A stretch of DNA of 64,000 nt from Actinoplanes campanulatus (GCF_014647795.1 NZ_BMPW01000007.1:186001-250000); one strand, 5' to 3'; shown: positions 28,802 to 38,962, numbered from the stretch's first letter. The notes: generated by a model from the letters alone, not told the origin. Numbers and translations: made by a program.

Positions 28802-29527
28802 TTGACCGTGGAAACCATGCGAGTAGGGCCGAACGGCGGGACTACGGAAACTCCCCGGCACCGGGCCCTGGGGTCGGACAGCCGGGTGACGATCCTGGGG
28901 CTGATCCGGGAGGCGGCCGGCGGCCTGACCGCCGCCGACGTCGCCGCCCGGACCGGTCAGCACATGTCGACGACCCGCGTCCACCTGGAGCGGCTGGTCG
29001 ACGCCGGCCTGCTGGTCAAGGCCCGGGCGAGCGGTGGTCTGCCCGGCCGCCCGGCGTGGCGGTACCGCGCCACCGCGACCGATCCGGTGCCCGCTCCGTA
29101 CCGGGCGCTGGCCGCCGCCCTGCTGGACCATGTCACCGGCGAGGGCCCGGACGTGCGCGCGACCGCCGGCCGGGTGGGCCGCGACTGGGGCCGGCAGTTG
29201 GCCACGGCCTCCCCGCCGACCGGCGACCCGATCGAGGCGGTGACCACGGTCCTGGACGGGCTGGGCTTCGCCCCGTCGGTCCAGCCGGCCACCGAGAGCG
29301 GCCAGATCCCGGTGCATCTGCACACGTGCCCGTTCCTGGACCTGGTCGGCAAGAATCCGGACGCGATGTGCGCCCTGCACGCCGGGGTGATCCGCGGCAT
29401 CCTCGAGAAGCACGGCGCCCCCACCGACGGCGCCACCCTGGAGCCGTTCGGCGCTCCCGCCGCGTGTGTCGTCCGTTTGCCCCCACCTGATGCAATGGCG
29501 CGCGTTGAAGATCACCTAGACGGGTAG
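28802..29527 (+). CDS. Helix-turn-helix regulator with cysteine-rich C-terminal domain
   Basis: This roughly 240-residue regulator has an ArsR/MarR-like winged helix at about residues 25-85 (LTAADVAARTGQHMSTTRVHLERLVDAGLL). The C-terminal domain (about 95-240) carries spaced Cys (LHTCPFLDL, DAMCALH, CVVRL). This is the pattern of SufR-like regulators that hold an Fe-S cluster and sense Fe-S status or NO. It is divergent from the hemerythrin gene and probably controls it. The start is uncertain: TTG 28802, GTG 28808 or ATG 28817. The likely -10 box is so close that the mRNA may be leaderless. Confidence 0.8.
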   Translation: MTVETMRVGPNGGTTETPRHRALGSDSRVTILGLIREAAGGLTAADVAARTGQHMSTTRVHLERLVDAGLLVKARASGGLPGRPAWRYRATATDPVPAPYRALAAALLDHVTGEGPDVRATAGRVGRDWGRQLATASPPTGDPIEAVTTVLDGLGFAPSVQPATESGQIPVHLHTCPFLDLVGKNPDAMCALHAGVIRGILEKHGAPTDGATLEPFGAPAACVVRLPPPDAMARVEDHLDG

Positions 29528-29539
29528 GGGGCCCCGCCG

Positions 29540-30328
29540 GTGCGGACCATCAGGCTGACCATGCTCACCATGACCCTGGCCACGGCGGTGGTCCTGACTT
29601 CCAGCCCCGCCGTGGCGGCGCCGAAGAAGCCGGTGAGGATCACGTTCGCGGCATCCGCCACCGCCGCCGTCCGCGGCAGCACCGTCACCCTGACCGGGCG
29701 GGCGCACTACAACGCGACCGGCAACAAGGCCCGGGTGGACGTCTACTTCGCCAGGACCGGCGCCGGCTACCGGCTGCTGACGTCCACCACGGCGAACGCA
29801 CACGGAAACTTCCGCAAGACCGTGACGGCCACGACGACCGGCATGTACAAGGCCGTCTACCGGGGCAACACCAAGCGCAAGCGGGCGACCGCGGCCGACG
29901 CCCTCACCGTCTACATCAACCAGACGGTGACCAAGACGATCTTCTCCCACAGCGAGGAGGGCGTCGACTGCGGCGCCCCCCGGCCCAACGCCTGCACCTT
30001 CGCCGGCCCGACGATCACCATCGCCGACACCCCGATCACGGTGACCGGCAAGAGGGCGTGCGCAACGCCGAAAGCGGGCATGACGATGGCGTTCACCGAC
30101 TCACCCACCAACACGCTGCCCCCGAGGAGCCCCGACAACTCGATGTCCGGCCCCGGCTGGGTCACCCGGTCATACCTGTCCCCGGGCACCCTTCCCCTGC
30201 CCACCCCGCCGTCGACCACCGGGCACTTCTACGTCAGCGTGGGCGCCAGCCCGTTCGAGAACACAGCCGCCATCTGCGACTGGTCTGTGGTCGCCACCCA
30301 GCCCGTCACCGAACGCGTCACCGTCTGA
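29540..30328 (+). CDS. Secreted hypothetical protein with Ig-like domain
   Basis: The protein has 262 residues. The GTG at 29540 follows TAGGGGGC. A signal peptide ends near AVA-APKK (residue 27). Residues 30-130 look like a bacterial Ig-like or beta-sandwich domain (VRGSTVTLTGRAHY, FRKTVTATTTGMYKAVYRG). The C-terminal half has two Cys pairs and is rich in Thr and Pro. I do not recognise the family; a cell-wall or extracellular binding role is plausible. It starts 12 bases after the regulator stop, so the two may be cotranscribed. Confidence 0.65.
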   Translation: MRTIRLTMLTMTLATAVVLTSSPAVAAPKKPVRITFAASATAAVRGSTVTLTGRAHYNATGNKARVDVYFARTGAGYRLLTSTTANAHGNFRKTVTATTTGMYKAVYRGNTKRKRATAADALTVYINQTVTKTIFSHSEEGVDCGAPRPNACTFAGPTITIADTPITVTGKRACATPKAGMTMAFTDSPTNTLPPRSPDNSMSGPGWVTRSYLSPGTLPLPTPPSTTGHFYVSVGASPFENTAAICDWSVVATQPVTERVTV

Positions 30329-30612
30329 GGAACCGACGCCCGCACACAACCGTCCGTCCTCCCGGGCCGGGCGCACACGGCCGGGCCGCCAAGCCATGTG
30401 GCCGAACACGAAAGACGTCGCGTGCGCGGCCACCAGGGCTATCAGCCATGTGGCCGACCACAACACTGCCACCGTGTGTGCCCACCCACCCTCGCGGGAA
30501 CCACGGCCACCCGTCGCGCATCCGGAACCAGCAGCGCGACCTCGCCCCGCGGAGAGGAAACCCCACTTCCGGGTGTCCGGGGTTTCATGTTTCGGACGGT
30601 AGGGTTGGCGCC
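30329..30612. other. Intergenic region upstream of the Wadjet operon
   Basis: 284 bases with no gene I can support. It contains two near-copies of a CCATGTGGCCGA segment (30394-30405 and 30448-30459). The promoter of the jet operon must lie here. Confidence 0.4.
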
Positions 30613-32151
30613 ATGCCGGAGTCGCCGTCGCCGTCTTTCGGGCTGGACGACTTCGGGCTCGACGAACGTCTCCGGCTGTTCAGTTATGTGAATGCCGACA
30701 ACCGGCTCGCCTACCTGTGGCTGCTGCGCGCGTTCGACACGGCCCGCTCCAGCTACCACGTCGTCCTGCACACCTCCGAGGTGCAGGCGTCGCTGGCCGC
30801 CCTGGCGGAGGCACACCACGACTGCCCCGACCCGGCGACCCTGGAGCTGCCGCGTCTGCTGGACGCGCTGGTCGACTGGGGTGTGCTGGACCGCGGCCAG
30901 GACGGGGCCCGCGCCGCCACCCTCGCCGAGTACCGCAACCGTCACTCGGTCTACCAGTTCACCGAGGCCGGCTACCGGGCGCACCGGGCCGTCGAATCGG
31001 TGCTCGCCGCCGGGATCGACGACAGCACCCTGTCCCGGCTGGTCTTCGCCGACCTGCTCGCCGACCTCAAGGCGCTGGCGAAGGCGAACGAGGACGGTGA
31101 CGCCGAGGAGGTGTACCGCAAGCTCAACCGCCTGGACCGGGCACTGGCCGACGTCGCGGAACGCGCCGCCCGCTTTTATCACATGCTCGGTGACCTGAGC
31201 CGCACCCATGACGTACGCCCGGAGGTGTTCCTCACCCACAAGGACGCCCTGCTCGCACATCTGCGCGACTTCCACGACGAGTTGCAGCGGTACACGCCCC
31301 GGCTGCGGGAGGCCGTGCACGAGGTGGAGGCCACCGGCCTGGAGCGGATGATCGAGGCGGCCGCGGAGGCCGACGAAAGGTTGTTCGCGACCCCGGTGGA
31401 ACGGCTCGCCGACTGGCATCGGCGCTGGCGGGGCCTGCGGTCCTGGCTGGCCCCGGCCGGTGATCAGCCCAGCGAGGCGGACCGGCTGTCGGGTGCCACG
31501 ATGGCCGCTATCGGTGACGTGCTGGCGCTGCTGCGGCGGGTCACCGAGGCCCGCCGGGGTGGGGTCAGCCGGGAGTCGCAGCTGCGGCACCTGGCGGCCT
31601 GGTTCACCGGGGCCGGCTCCGACGAGGCGGCGCACGCGATCTTCGAGGTGGTGTTCGGGCTGGGTTCGCCCCGGCACGTCGGGGTCGGCTATCCCGACCC
31701 GGAGGCGATCCCGGGCCGTCTGTCCTGGTGGGAGGCGCCCGCGGTGGAGCTGTCCCGGTCGCTGGTGCAGACCGGCCGGATGCCGGGTCAGGGCAACGGC
31801 CGGATCGCCCGGATCGACCGGTCCGAGGGTGCCCGGCGGGCGCTGCGGGAACAGCAGGTCGCCGAGGAGCGCCGGCAGGCGGAGGCGGCGGCCGGTCTGG
31901 TCGGCGCGGAGGTGCTGACCGGCGCGCAGGCGTCCGCGTTGCGGCGGCTGCTGGACATCGCGCTGGCCGCGCGGGCGGCGGGCCGCTCGGACGCGCCGCT
32001 GGCCGCGGCGGCGTTCGGGGTGCGGTTGACGCTTCAGCCCCGGCCGGGCCGGTTCACGACGGTGCCGACCGAGTCGGGGAACCTGCACCTCGACGGGTAC
32101 ACGCTGACGGTCGAGGCGGCCGGGCACACCGGGGTTCGGCGCGTCGCATGA
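30613..32151 (+). CDS. jetA: Wadjet type II subunit JetA (TIGR02677/DUF2397)
   Basis: This is the kleisin-like subunit (512 residues) of a Wadjet SMC complex that recognises and cuts small circular DNA. The N-terminus (FSYVNADNRLAYLWLLRAFD) and the winged-helix-like block around residues 45-120 match the DUF2397 family as I know it. Long acidic helices follow. I set the start at the ATG at 30613; the open frame further upstream is not gene-like. The stop overlaps the jetB start (ATGA). In the type II layout the order is JetA, JetB, JetC, JetD, as seen here. Confidence 0.9.
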   Translation: MPESPSPSFGLDDFGLDERLRLFSYVNADNRLAYLWLLRAFDTARSSYHVVLHTSEVQASLAALAEAHHDCPDPATLELPRLLDALVDWGVLDRGQDGARAATLAEYRNRHSVYQFTEAGYRAHRAVESVLAAGIDDSTLSRLVFADLLADLKALAKANEDGDAEEVYRKLNRLDRALADVAERAARFYHMLGDLSRTHDVRPEVFLTHKDALLAHLRDFHDELQRYTPRLREAVHEVEATGLERMIEAAAEADERLFATPVERLADWHRRWRGLRSWLAPAGDQPSEADRLSGATMAAIGDVLALLRRVTEARRGGVSRESQLRHLAAWFTGAGSDEAAHAIFEVVFGLGSPRHVGVGYPDPEAIPGRLSWWEAPAVELSRSLVQTGRMPGQGNGRIARIDRSEGARRALREQQVAEERRQAEAAAGLVGAEVLTGAQASALRRLLDIALAARAAGRSDAPLAAAAFGVRLTLQPRPGRFTTVPTESGNLHLDGYTLTVEAAGHTGVRRVA

Positions 32152-33470
32152 GGTTCGCCGCCGAGGTGCCCGACATGGAGCTGGCCGACTATCAGCGTGC
32201 CGTCCGGCTGCTGCTACGGCATCCGCTGATCACCGCCACGTGGCCGGACGAGAAGGCGCTGCCGAGGGTCCGCCGGTTCTCCGCCGAGCTGCGCAAGGAC
32301 CTGTCGGAGGCGTTCGGCTACCGCCTCGAATTGCACGGCGGCACGGCCCGTCTGGTGCGGACAGCGGACCGGCTGGAGACCGACCGGCCGGCGATCACCC
32401 GTACCGGCCGCCCGTTCGACCGGCAGCGGTACGCGTACCTGTCATTGTGCCTGGCCACCCTGGGCCGCGCCGGCATCCAGGTGACGTTGACGGAGCTGGC
32501 CGAGTCGGTGTCCGCCGACGCGAACCGGATCACCGGTCTGGGCCTGGATCCGGACGTCGGCGCGGACCGTCGGGCGTTCGTGGACGCGGTCGCCTGGCTG
32601 GAGGAGCGCGGGGTGCTGCGGCTGGCCGACGGTTCCAGCACGGCGTGGGCGTCCGATCCGGGTGCCGGCGAGGCTCTGTACGACATCGCCCGTGACGCCG
32701 TGTTCGCCCTGTTCCTGCCGCCGCGGGTGTTGCAGCACATCGACTCGGTGACCGCCCTGCTGGACCGGTCGGTGCAGTCCAGCGGCAACGCGGAGCGGCG
32801 GGCGGCGGCGCAGGCGGCCCGTCGGGCGGTGCTGGAGCGGCCGGTCGTCTACTACGACGACGTGCCCGCCGAGATCGGCAACCATCTGCGCGGCCAGGCA
32901 CTGCCCGCGGACATGTACCGGCTGACCGGATTGCGCCTGGAACGGCGGGCCGAGGGGGTGCTGCTGGTCGACACGGCCGGCTGGTCGGCCGATCGGTTCC
33001 CCGGCACCGGCTCGGTGGCGCAGGCCGCGGTGCTGCTGGCGGTGGCGATCGCCGACCGGGTGTCCGATCCGGACGGGCGGAAGGCTCGGCGCATGCCCGT
33101 ACCGGATCCGGCGGAGGCGCAGGCGAAGCTGATCGGCCAGGTCGACGCGGGCCTGCCCGCCGGGGTCCCGATCCTCACCGACCCCGCACCGGACGGCCCC
33201 ACCCAGCACGGGACCGAGGCCGACGAGCGACGGCTGCCGCTGGTCACCGACAGCGTGCTGCGCGAGGCGACCGCCGACATCCTGAGACGGTACGGGTCGG
33301 CGTTCGGCGCGACGTGGCACACGGACCCGGACCGGCTCCGCACCGAGGCGGTGTCACTGCTCGCCCGGTTCGGCGCGGTCCGTGAGGTGCCCGGCGGGGC
33401 GCTGGCCCTGCCACTGATCGGCCGCTACCGCAGCACGATCGCCCAGGTCAAACAACGCACACTCTTCTGA
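32148..33470 (+). CDS. jetB: Wadjet type II subunit JetB (TIGR02678/DUF2398)
   Basis: This is the KITE-like (MukE-like) winged-helix subunit of 440 residues, which bridges kleisin and SMC heads. Family-like features include ELADYQRAVRLLLRHPLI at the start, a YAYLSLCLATLGRAGIQVTL segment near 90-115 and an RRYGSAFGATW-type C-terminus. The ATG overlaps the jetA stop by four bases, and jetC starts 13 bases after its stop, so the complex is made from one transcript in fixed ratio. Confidence 0.9.
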   Translation: MRFAAEVPDMELADYQRAVRLLLRHPLITATWPDEKALPRVRRFSAELRKDLSEAFGYRLELHGGTARLVRTADRLETDRPAITRTGRPFDRQRYAYLSLCLATLGRAGIQVTLTELAESVSADANRITGLGLDPDVGADRRAFVDAVAWLEERGVLRLADGSSTAWASDPGAGEALYDIARDAVFALFLPPRVLQHIDSVTALLDRSVQSSGNAERRAAAQAARRAVLERPVVYYDDVPAEIGNHLRGQALPADMYRLTGLRLERRAEGVLLVDTAGWSADRFPGTGSVAQAAVLLAVAIADRVSDPDGRKARRMPVPDPAEAQAKLIGQVDAGLPAGVPILTDPAPDGPTQHGTEADERRLPLVTDSVLREATADILRRYGSAFGATWHTDPDRLRTEAVSLLARFGAVREVPGGALALPLIGRYRSTIAQVKQRTLF

Positions 33471-33483
33471 TCGAGGACGTCTC

Positions 33484-36400
33484 TTGGCTCGTTTCGCCCC
33501 CACACGCGCCGGCATCGTCAACCTCTGGGACTACCGCGACGAGGAGTTCCTGTTCGTCGACGGCTGGCTGGTGCTGCGCGGCCCGAACGGCTCCGGCAAG
33601 ACCAAGGCCCTCGAGGTGCTGTTCCCGTACGTGCTGGACGGCCGGATCGAGCCGCGCCGGCTGAACCCGTTCGCCGGCGAGGACCGGACGATGAAGTCGA
33701 ACCTGCTCTATCGGGGGCAGGAGGTGTCGTACGCGTACGTGTGGATGGAGTTCGGCGACGGCGAACGGTTCGTGACGATCGGCATCGGCCTGCGCGCGCA
33801 CCGGCACAACGACCGGGTGACCCGCTGGCATTTCGTCGCCGACGGCCGGATCGGGGTGGACCTGTCGCTTCTGGACGCCGACGACCGCCCGGTGTCGCGC
33901 CGCGACCTGATCGACCGGCTCGGCGCCGAGTCGGTCCGGGACTCGGCCGAGGAATACCGGCACCTGGTCGACGCGAAACTGTTCGGCCTCGGCCCGGCCC
34001 GCTACGAGCAGTTGCTGGATCTGGTGCTGACGCTGCGCAAACCGCAGTTGGCGAAGGATCTCAACCCGGTGGAGCTGTCCCGCACGTTGCAGCGGGGCCT
34101 GCGCCCGGTGGAGGACCATCTGCTGGTCGAGGCGGCCCGCTCGTTCGACGACATGGAGGCGGTCGCCCGTACCCTCGAGGGTTTGATCGCCGCCGACGCG
34201 GCGACCGCCGCGTTCCTCACCGTCTATGCCACCTATCTGCGCACGCACGCCCGTGCCGCCGCCGACGCTCTGACCGCGCGCCGCGACAACGTGGCCCGGC
34301 ATCACGCCGACCTCACCCTTTCCCAAGAAAAAGCCGAAGAAGCAGAGGGGTACGCGGCGCGCGCGGCCGCCGATCTACAGGCCGCCGAGGGTGAACCGGG
34401 CCGGTTGCGGGCGCATCTGGACCGGTTGAAGGGTTCGGCCGCCTACCGTTCGCACGAGCAGCTCGCCGACCTGAAACGGCACGTCGCCGACCTGGCCGAG
34501 GCCACCCGCAGGGCGGACGGTGTGGTGACGGCCGAGCGGGCGGCGGCTGCGAAGCGGCACGGCGAGGCGGTCCGGGCGGCGGCCGACGCCCGGGAGGCGC
34601 AGGCGAAGGTCGGCCGGACCGTCACCGACCTGGCCGGCGAGGCGGAGGCCGGCGGCATCGCCTGGACCTCCGGCGACGCCGACCCGGACGGCTTGGCCAC
34701 ACGGTTGTCCGCCCGCGCCGAGGCCCGCCGCGACGATGTGCGGGCGGTGCGCGCCCAGGTGAACCGGCTCGCCGACGCGGAACGCGAACACGTCCGCGCG
34801 GCGGCCGCCGACCGCGACGCCCGAGCCGCCGTGGACGACGCGGCGCTCGCCGAACGTGCGGCGGCGGCCGGGTTGGCGGAGGCGAAACAGCAGACCGCCG
34901 ACGCCGTCCACCGGTGGGGCGCCGACCACACGGCCCTGCTCACCGACCTGAACCTGCCCGGCCTCCCCGCCGAACTCGCCGCCTCGATCACCGGCGAGAT
35001 CCCGGAGGACCCCGCCGATTCCGCCACCAGCCCGGATGGTGATCACGCTGGAGCCCTCACGGCCGGCCCTGGGAACCGGAGGCCCGGATATCCCGCGGCC
35101 CCGGCGGCTCATCAGACCGGGCATCCCGTTGACGCGGCAGCGACGGGAGTTGACGCACCCACGCTGCGGGACCTGTTCACCGCGCGGCTCGCGGCCCCGG
35201 CCGGGGCGGTCCGCGATGAAGCCTCCCGGCTCGGCGCACGAATCGACACCCTGACCGGTGAGCGGACGAGCGTGCGGGCCGAGCGGGCGGCGATCGCCGC
35301 CGAACACGACGACGCTCCCCCGCCGTCCCCGACCCGGCCAGCACCGCGCGCCGGGCGTGCGGGCGCACCGCTGTGGCGGCTGGTCCGCTTCGCCGACCAC
35401 ATCCCTGAGGCGGAGGCCGCCGGAATCGAGGCGGCCCTGCACGCGGCCGGGCTGCTCGACGCCTGGGTGCACCCCTCCGCTGACGACACGGAGACCGCGC
35501 TGGTCGCGGGCGAGCAGGACGCCTACCTGCGGGCCATCGGCTCAGGGAATCAGGTCACAGAAGTGAACGGCACGCTGGCCGGAGTGCTGGTGCCCGAGGA
35601 CCAGGAGATGGTGCCCGCCGCGCGGATCACGGCCGTGCTCCACGGCATCGGCCTGGGTGATCTGGCCGGTCTGTCCGGGGTGACCGGTGACGGCGGATGG
35701 GCGCAGGGAGCGGGCGTCGGACGGTTCGCCAAGGAGCGGTGTGAATACATCGGCGCGACTGCCCGGGCGGCCCGGCGCGCCGCACGGATCGCCGGCTGCG
35801 ACCAGCGAATCGCCGCCCTGGACGCGGAGATTCAGCAGGTCCAGGCGCTGCTGGCGGCACGCCGGGAGACGCTGGCCGAGGTGGATCGGGCCGGCGCGAC
35901 CCTGCCGGCGCGCACGGCCATCACACGCGCCGAGCGGGCGGTCGATCAGGCCGCAAACCTTTCGAGGGTACGGCGGGAAGCCGCGCTGAAGGCGTCCGGT
36001 GATCTCGACGCCGCCGTGGCGGAGCAGGCGTCCGCCGGTGCGGGGCTGCGCCGGGCGGTGGCCGAGCGTTCGCTGCCGGTGGAGCGCCTCGACGTGACCG
36101 CTGTGGCGCTGGACCGGTTCGAGCGGCTCGGCATCGAGTTGCGGCATGCCCACGAGACGGCCGACCGTGCTGCCGGTCAGGCCGAGGAGGCCGCCGAACG
36201 GCACGTCGAGGCGGCCGCGAAGGTGGAGGAGGCCGAGTCCACGGCACGGGAGGCGCACGCCCGGCACACCGAGAAGGACGAGGAACTGCGGACCCTGTCG
36301 GCGGCGATCGGGGCCGAGGCCGAACAGGTGCTGGCCGAGGTGGCACAGACCGAACAGGCCGTCACCGAGGCGGAGTCGGTGCTGTCCGCGGCCCGCGCCG

Positions 36401-37689
36401 CGCACACTTCAGCGCTGCGTGATCATGCGGGTGCCACGGCCCGGGTCGAACTCGGGGAGCAGGCCGCGGCGGACGCGGTCGTCGAGGCGCAGCGGGAGGC
36501 GGTGCGGCTCCGCCCGTACGCGCAAAGTGATCTTCTGGGTCTGATGCGCTGCCCGCCGCACCTGCGGTGGCCGGCCACCGAGGCCGCGGACGACGATCTC
36601 GACCCGGCCGTCGTGGCGCTGCATGAGGCGATCCTGACCGCCACCCGGGAGCTGACCCCGACCGAGACATCGCTGAAGCAGAGCGCCACCCGGTTGACCG
36701 GCGCGCTCACCGACCTGCAGGCGCAGCTGCCGGCCGCGGGCCTCGATCACCGGCCGGAGTGGGACACCGACGAGGGCGTCATCGTGGTGCGGGTCGCCGA
36801 CGAGCAGGGCCTGACCCCGGTCGCCCACTTCGCGGAACGCATCGCCGGTGAACGCCGTGACCAGGAGCAGTTGCTCACCGACGCGGAGCAGCGGGTCTTC
36901 GAGGACGCGCTGCTGGGTCAGCTGGCCGGGCAGATCCACCGCCGTACGATCGAGGCCCGTGACCTGGTCGACGCGATGGACACGCAGATGCGGGCCCGCC
37001 GGATGTCGTCCGGCCTGACCGTCGGTGTCGGCTGGCGGCTCTCCGATGATCTGGATCCGGAGCAGCGTGAGGTGTGCAAGCTGCTGGAACGCGACCCGGC
37101 CCGGCTCGGGCCCGGCCAGCTCACCATGCTGCGGCGGCATTTCGCGTCGCGGATCAAGACGGCCCGGGCACAGGCGCCGGAGAAGCCGTACCGGGAGTTG
37201 CTGGCCGAGGTCCTGGACTACCGGCAGTGGCGGGTGTTCGCGTTCACGCTGCACCGGCCGGGCAGCAACGCCGAACCGTTGACCCGGGCCCGGCACAGCC
37301 AGCTCTCCGGTGGTGAGCAGTCGGTGTCGCTGCATCTGCCGTTGTTCGCGGCCGCGAACGCGCTGTTCGGTTCGGCCCGCCCGGACGCGCCCCGGCTGCT
37401 GGGCCTGGACGAGGCGTTCGCCGGGGTCGACGACAACGGACGGGGTGAGCTGATGTCGCTGGCCAAGCAGTTCGACCTGGACCTGTTCATGACCGGTTAC
37501 GACCTGTGGGCCACGCATCCGGCGGTCACCGGTTGCGCCCATTACGACCTGTCCCATTCCACCGTGGACCACGCGGTGTCGACGGTCCTGCTGGTCTGGG
37601 ACGGCACGATGAACGTGGCCGACTTCGACGGAACCCTCGCCCGAGCCCTGGGCTCCCCGGAAACTCGCCGGGCCCCCGCCGATGTCTGA
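33484..37689 (+). CDS. jetC: Wadjet type II SMC-like ATPase JetC (TIGR02680)
   Basis: This MukB/SbcC-like SMC ATPase (1401 residues) should extrude DNA loops to test whether DNA is a small circle. Walker A GPNGSGKT is at 33-40; the ABC signature LSGGEQ is near 1274 and Walker B LLGLDEAF near 1304-1311. Between them are long coiled coils (about 270-560 and 760-1060) flanking a low-complexity Pro/Gly segment near 510-620, probably the hinge side. The start is TTG at 33484 with GAGGACG upstream. Its end overlaps the jetD start by eight bases. Confidence 0.93.
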   Translation: MARFAPTRAGIVNLWDYRDEEFLFVDGWLVLRGPNGSGKTKALEVLFPYVLDGRIEPRRLNPFAGEDRTMKSNLLYRGQEVSYAYVWMEFGDGERFVTIGIGLRAHRHNDRVTRWHFVADGRIGVDLSLLDADDRPVSRRDLIDRLGAESVRDSAEEYRHLVDAKLFGLGPARYEQLLDLVLTLRKPQLAKDLNPVELSRTLQRGLRPVEDHLLVEAARSFDDMEAVARTLEGLIAADAATAAFLTVYATYLRTHARAAADALTARRDNVARHHADLTLSQEKAEEAEGYAARAAADLQAAEGEPGRLRAHLDRLKGSAAYRSHEQLADLKRHVADLAEATRRADGVVTAERAAAAKRHGEAVRAAADAREAQAKVGRTVTDLAGEAEAGGIAWTSGDADPDGLATRLSARAEARRDDVRAVRAQVNRLADAEREHVRAAAADRDARAAVDDAALAERAAAAGLAEAKQQTADAVHRWGADHTALLTDLNLPGLPAELAASITGEIPEDPADSATSPDGDHAGALTAGPGNRRPGYPAAPAAHQTGHPVDAAATGVDAPTLRDLFTARLAAPAGAVRDEASRLGARIDTLTGERTSVRAERAAIAAEHDDAPPPSPTRPAPRAGRAGAPLWRLVRFADHIPEAEAAGIEAALHAAGLLDAWVHPSADDTETALVAGEQDAYLRAIGSGNQVTEVNGTLAGVLVPEDQEMVPAARITAVLHGIGLGDLAGLSGVTGDGGWAQGAGVGRFAKERCEYIGATARAARRAARIAGCDQRIAALDAEIQQVQALLAARRETLAEVDRAGATLPARTAITRAERAVDQAANLSRVRREAALKASGDLDAAVAEQASAGAGLRRAVAERSLPVERLDVTAVALDRFERLGIELRHAHETADRAAGQAEEAAERHVEAAAKVEEAESTAREAHARHTEKDEELRTLSAAIGAEAEQVLAEVAQTEQAVTEAESVLSAARAAHTSALRDHAGATARVELGEQAAADAVVEAQREAVRLRPYAQSDLLGLMRCPPHLRWPATEAADDDLDPAVVALHEAILTATRELTPTETSLKQSATRLTGALTDLQAQLPAAGLDHRPEWDTDEGVIVVRVADEQGLTPVAHFAERIAGERRDQEQLLTDAEQRVFEDALLGQLAGQIHRRTIEARDLVDAMDTQMRARRMSSGLTVGVGWRLSDDLDPEQREVCKLLERDPARLGPGQLTMLRRHFASRIKTARAQAPEKPYRELLAEVLDYRQWRVFAFTLHRPGSNAEPLTRARHSQLSGGEQSVSLHLPLFAAANALFGSARPDAPRLLGLDEAFAGVDDNGRGELMSLAKQFDLDLFMTGYDLWATHPAVTGCAHYDLSHSTVDHAVSTVLLVWDGTMNVADFDGTLARALGSPETRRAPADV

Positions 37690-38896
37690 CCCCTCCCCCG
37701 CCTCCGACCCGGCTCCTCCCTCCGCCGCGGGCCGGTCCGCCGGCCCGGGGTGGGGACGGCTGCTGGCCGCTGCCCGGCGCAGTCTGGAACGCACCGGCGG
37801 CAGCCTCTCCGGGTCGGTGTCGCTGTCCGCACCGGACGAGGCGGAACGGCACGTCGTCATCGGGGTGACCGGGGTGCACCGGCCCGCCGGCGTCGCCCGG
37901 GTCTCGGTCCGGCTCGTCGAGTTGGACGGCTACCTACGCGACGCCCACGGCATCGATCTTGCGTCGGCGGTGGGTCCCTTCCGTGACCGCCCCGGTGAGC
38001 GTGCCGAACTCGCGGACGCCCGCAACGCCGTCCTGGAGCAGGCAGCGTCGAGCCGGCACGCCGGGCAGCCGTGGTTCGACACCTGGATCGACGCTCTCCG
38101 CCGCGACGGGACCCTCACCCGCATCGTCCGCGGCGGCCTGCCGTTCGCCCAGGTGCTGGCGGTGCTGGACGCGCTTCCGGCAAGCGCCGAGCCGATGCCG
38201 GTCTTCGCCGAACGGGTCCTCGGCGACACCAAGGCCCTGACCGACGGCCCGCTGCGCGGCCTGATCCAGCGAGCCCTCGCCACCTGGAACGAGGTTCCGG
38301 CCCCGGCCGGCGCCGAGCAGGAGCGGGCGTTGTGGGAGTTGGCCGGGGTGGTCCCCGACGACCTGGCCAGCCAGGTCCTGGTCCTGAACCTCCCGGCCTC
38401 CGGCGGCCTGCTCGGCGACTGGCTCTCGGCGGCGGCGGCCGAGCACGTCCCGTTCCGGGTCACCCTGCACCAACTGCGGCTCGCCCCGCTCGTACTGGAT
38501 CTCGCGAAGATCTTCGTGTGCGAGAACCCGGCCGTCCTGCGCGCCGCCGCCGGCACCGCCACCGCCCCGCTGATCTGCACCGAGGGCGTCCCCTCCGCGG
38601 CGGTCCACGCCCTACTGTCCCGCCACCGGCCCGACACCGTGATCCACTGGCGCAACGACTTCGACTGGACCGGCGTGCGCCTGACCGCAGCCGCCCTGGC
38701 CCGCTACCCCGGCGCGGTCCCGTGGCGTATGTCGGGCACCGACTACGCGGCAGCCGACGGCCCCGGAATCCCGCTGGCCGGCACCCCGGCCCCGACGGTC
38801 TGGGATCCTGCCCTGTCCCGGCTCATGGCTGACACGGGCCGCGCGGTGATGGAGGAGCGGCTCCTCGAAACCCTGCTGTCAGACCTACGGGCGTAG
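37682..38896 (+). CDS. jetD: Wadjet type II nuclease subunit JetD (TIGR02679/DUF2399, Toprim)
   Basis: This 404-residue subunit carries the Toprim fold that cleaves the trapped circular DNA. The metal-binding residues look intact: Glu 301 (ICTEGVPSAAVHALL) and the D-x-D of NDFDWTG (Asp 326 and 328). The N-terminal half is DUF3323-like. The ATG lies inside the last codons of jetC, giving an eight-base overlap and tight coupling. All four subunits have intact motifs and frames, so the system is likely functional. Confidence 0.9.
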   Translation: MSDPSPASDPAPPSAAGRSAGPGWGRLLAAARRSLERTGGSLSGSVSLSAPDEAERHVVIGVTGVHRPAGVARVSVRLVELDGYLRDAHGIDLASAVGPFRDRPGERAELADARNAVLEQAASSRHAGQPWFDTWIDALRRDGTLTRIVRGGLPFAQVLAVLDALPASAEPMPVFAERVLGDTKALTDGPLRGLIQRALATWNEVPAPAGAEQERALWELAGVVPDDLASQVLVLNLPASGGLLGDWLSAAAAEHVPFRVTLHQLRLAPLVLDLAKIFVCENPAVLRAAAGTATAPLICTEGVPSAAVHALLSRHRPDTVIHWRNDFDWTGVRLTAAALARYPGAVPWRMSGTDYAAADGPGIPLAGTPAPTVWDPALSRLMADTGRAVMEERLLETLLSDLRA

Positions 38897-38962
38897 CCGC
38901 CCGCTTTCATCGATTGCCGCTTCTTTCCCACACCCCGTGGCGCTCGGCCGGCTACCGTCCCG

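Noticed and set aside
28802-29527. Leaderless start fixed at one codon
   Set aside because: Three candidate starts lie within 15 bases, so the sequence cannot decide.
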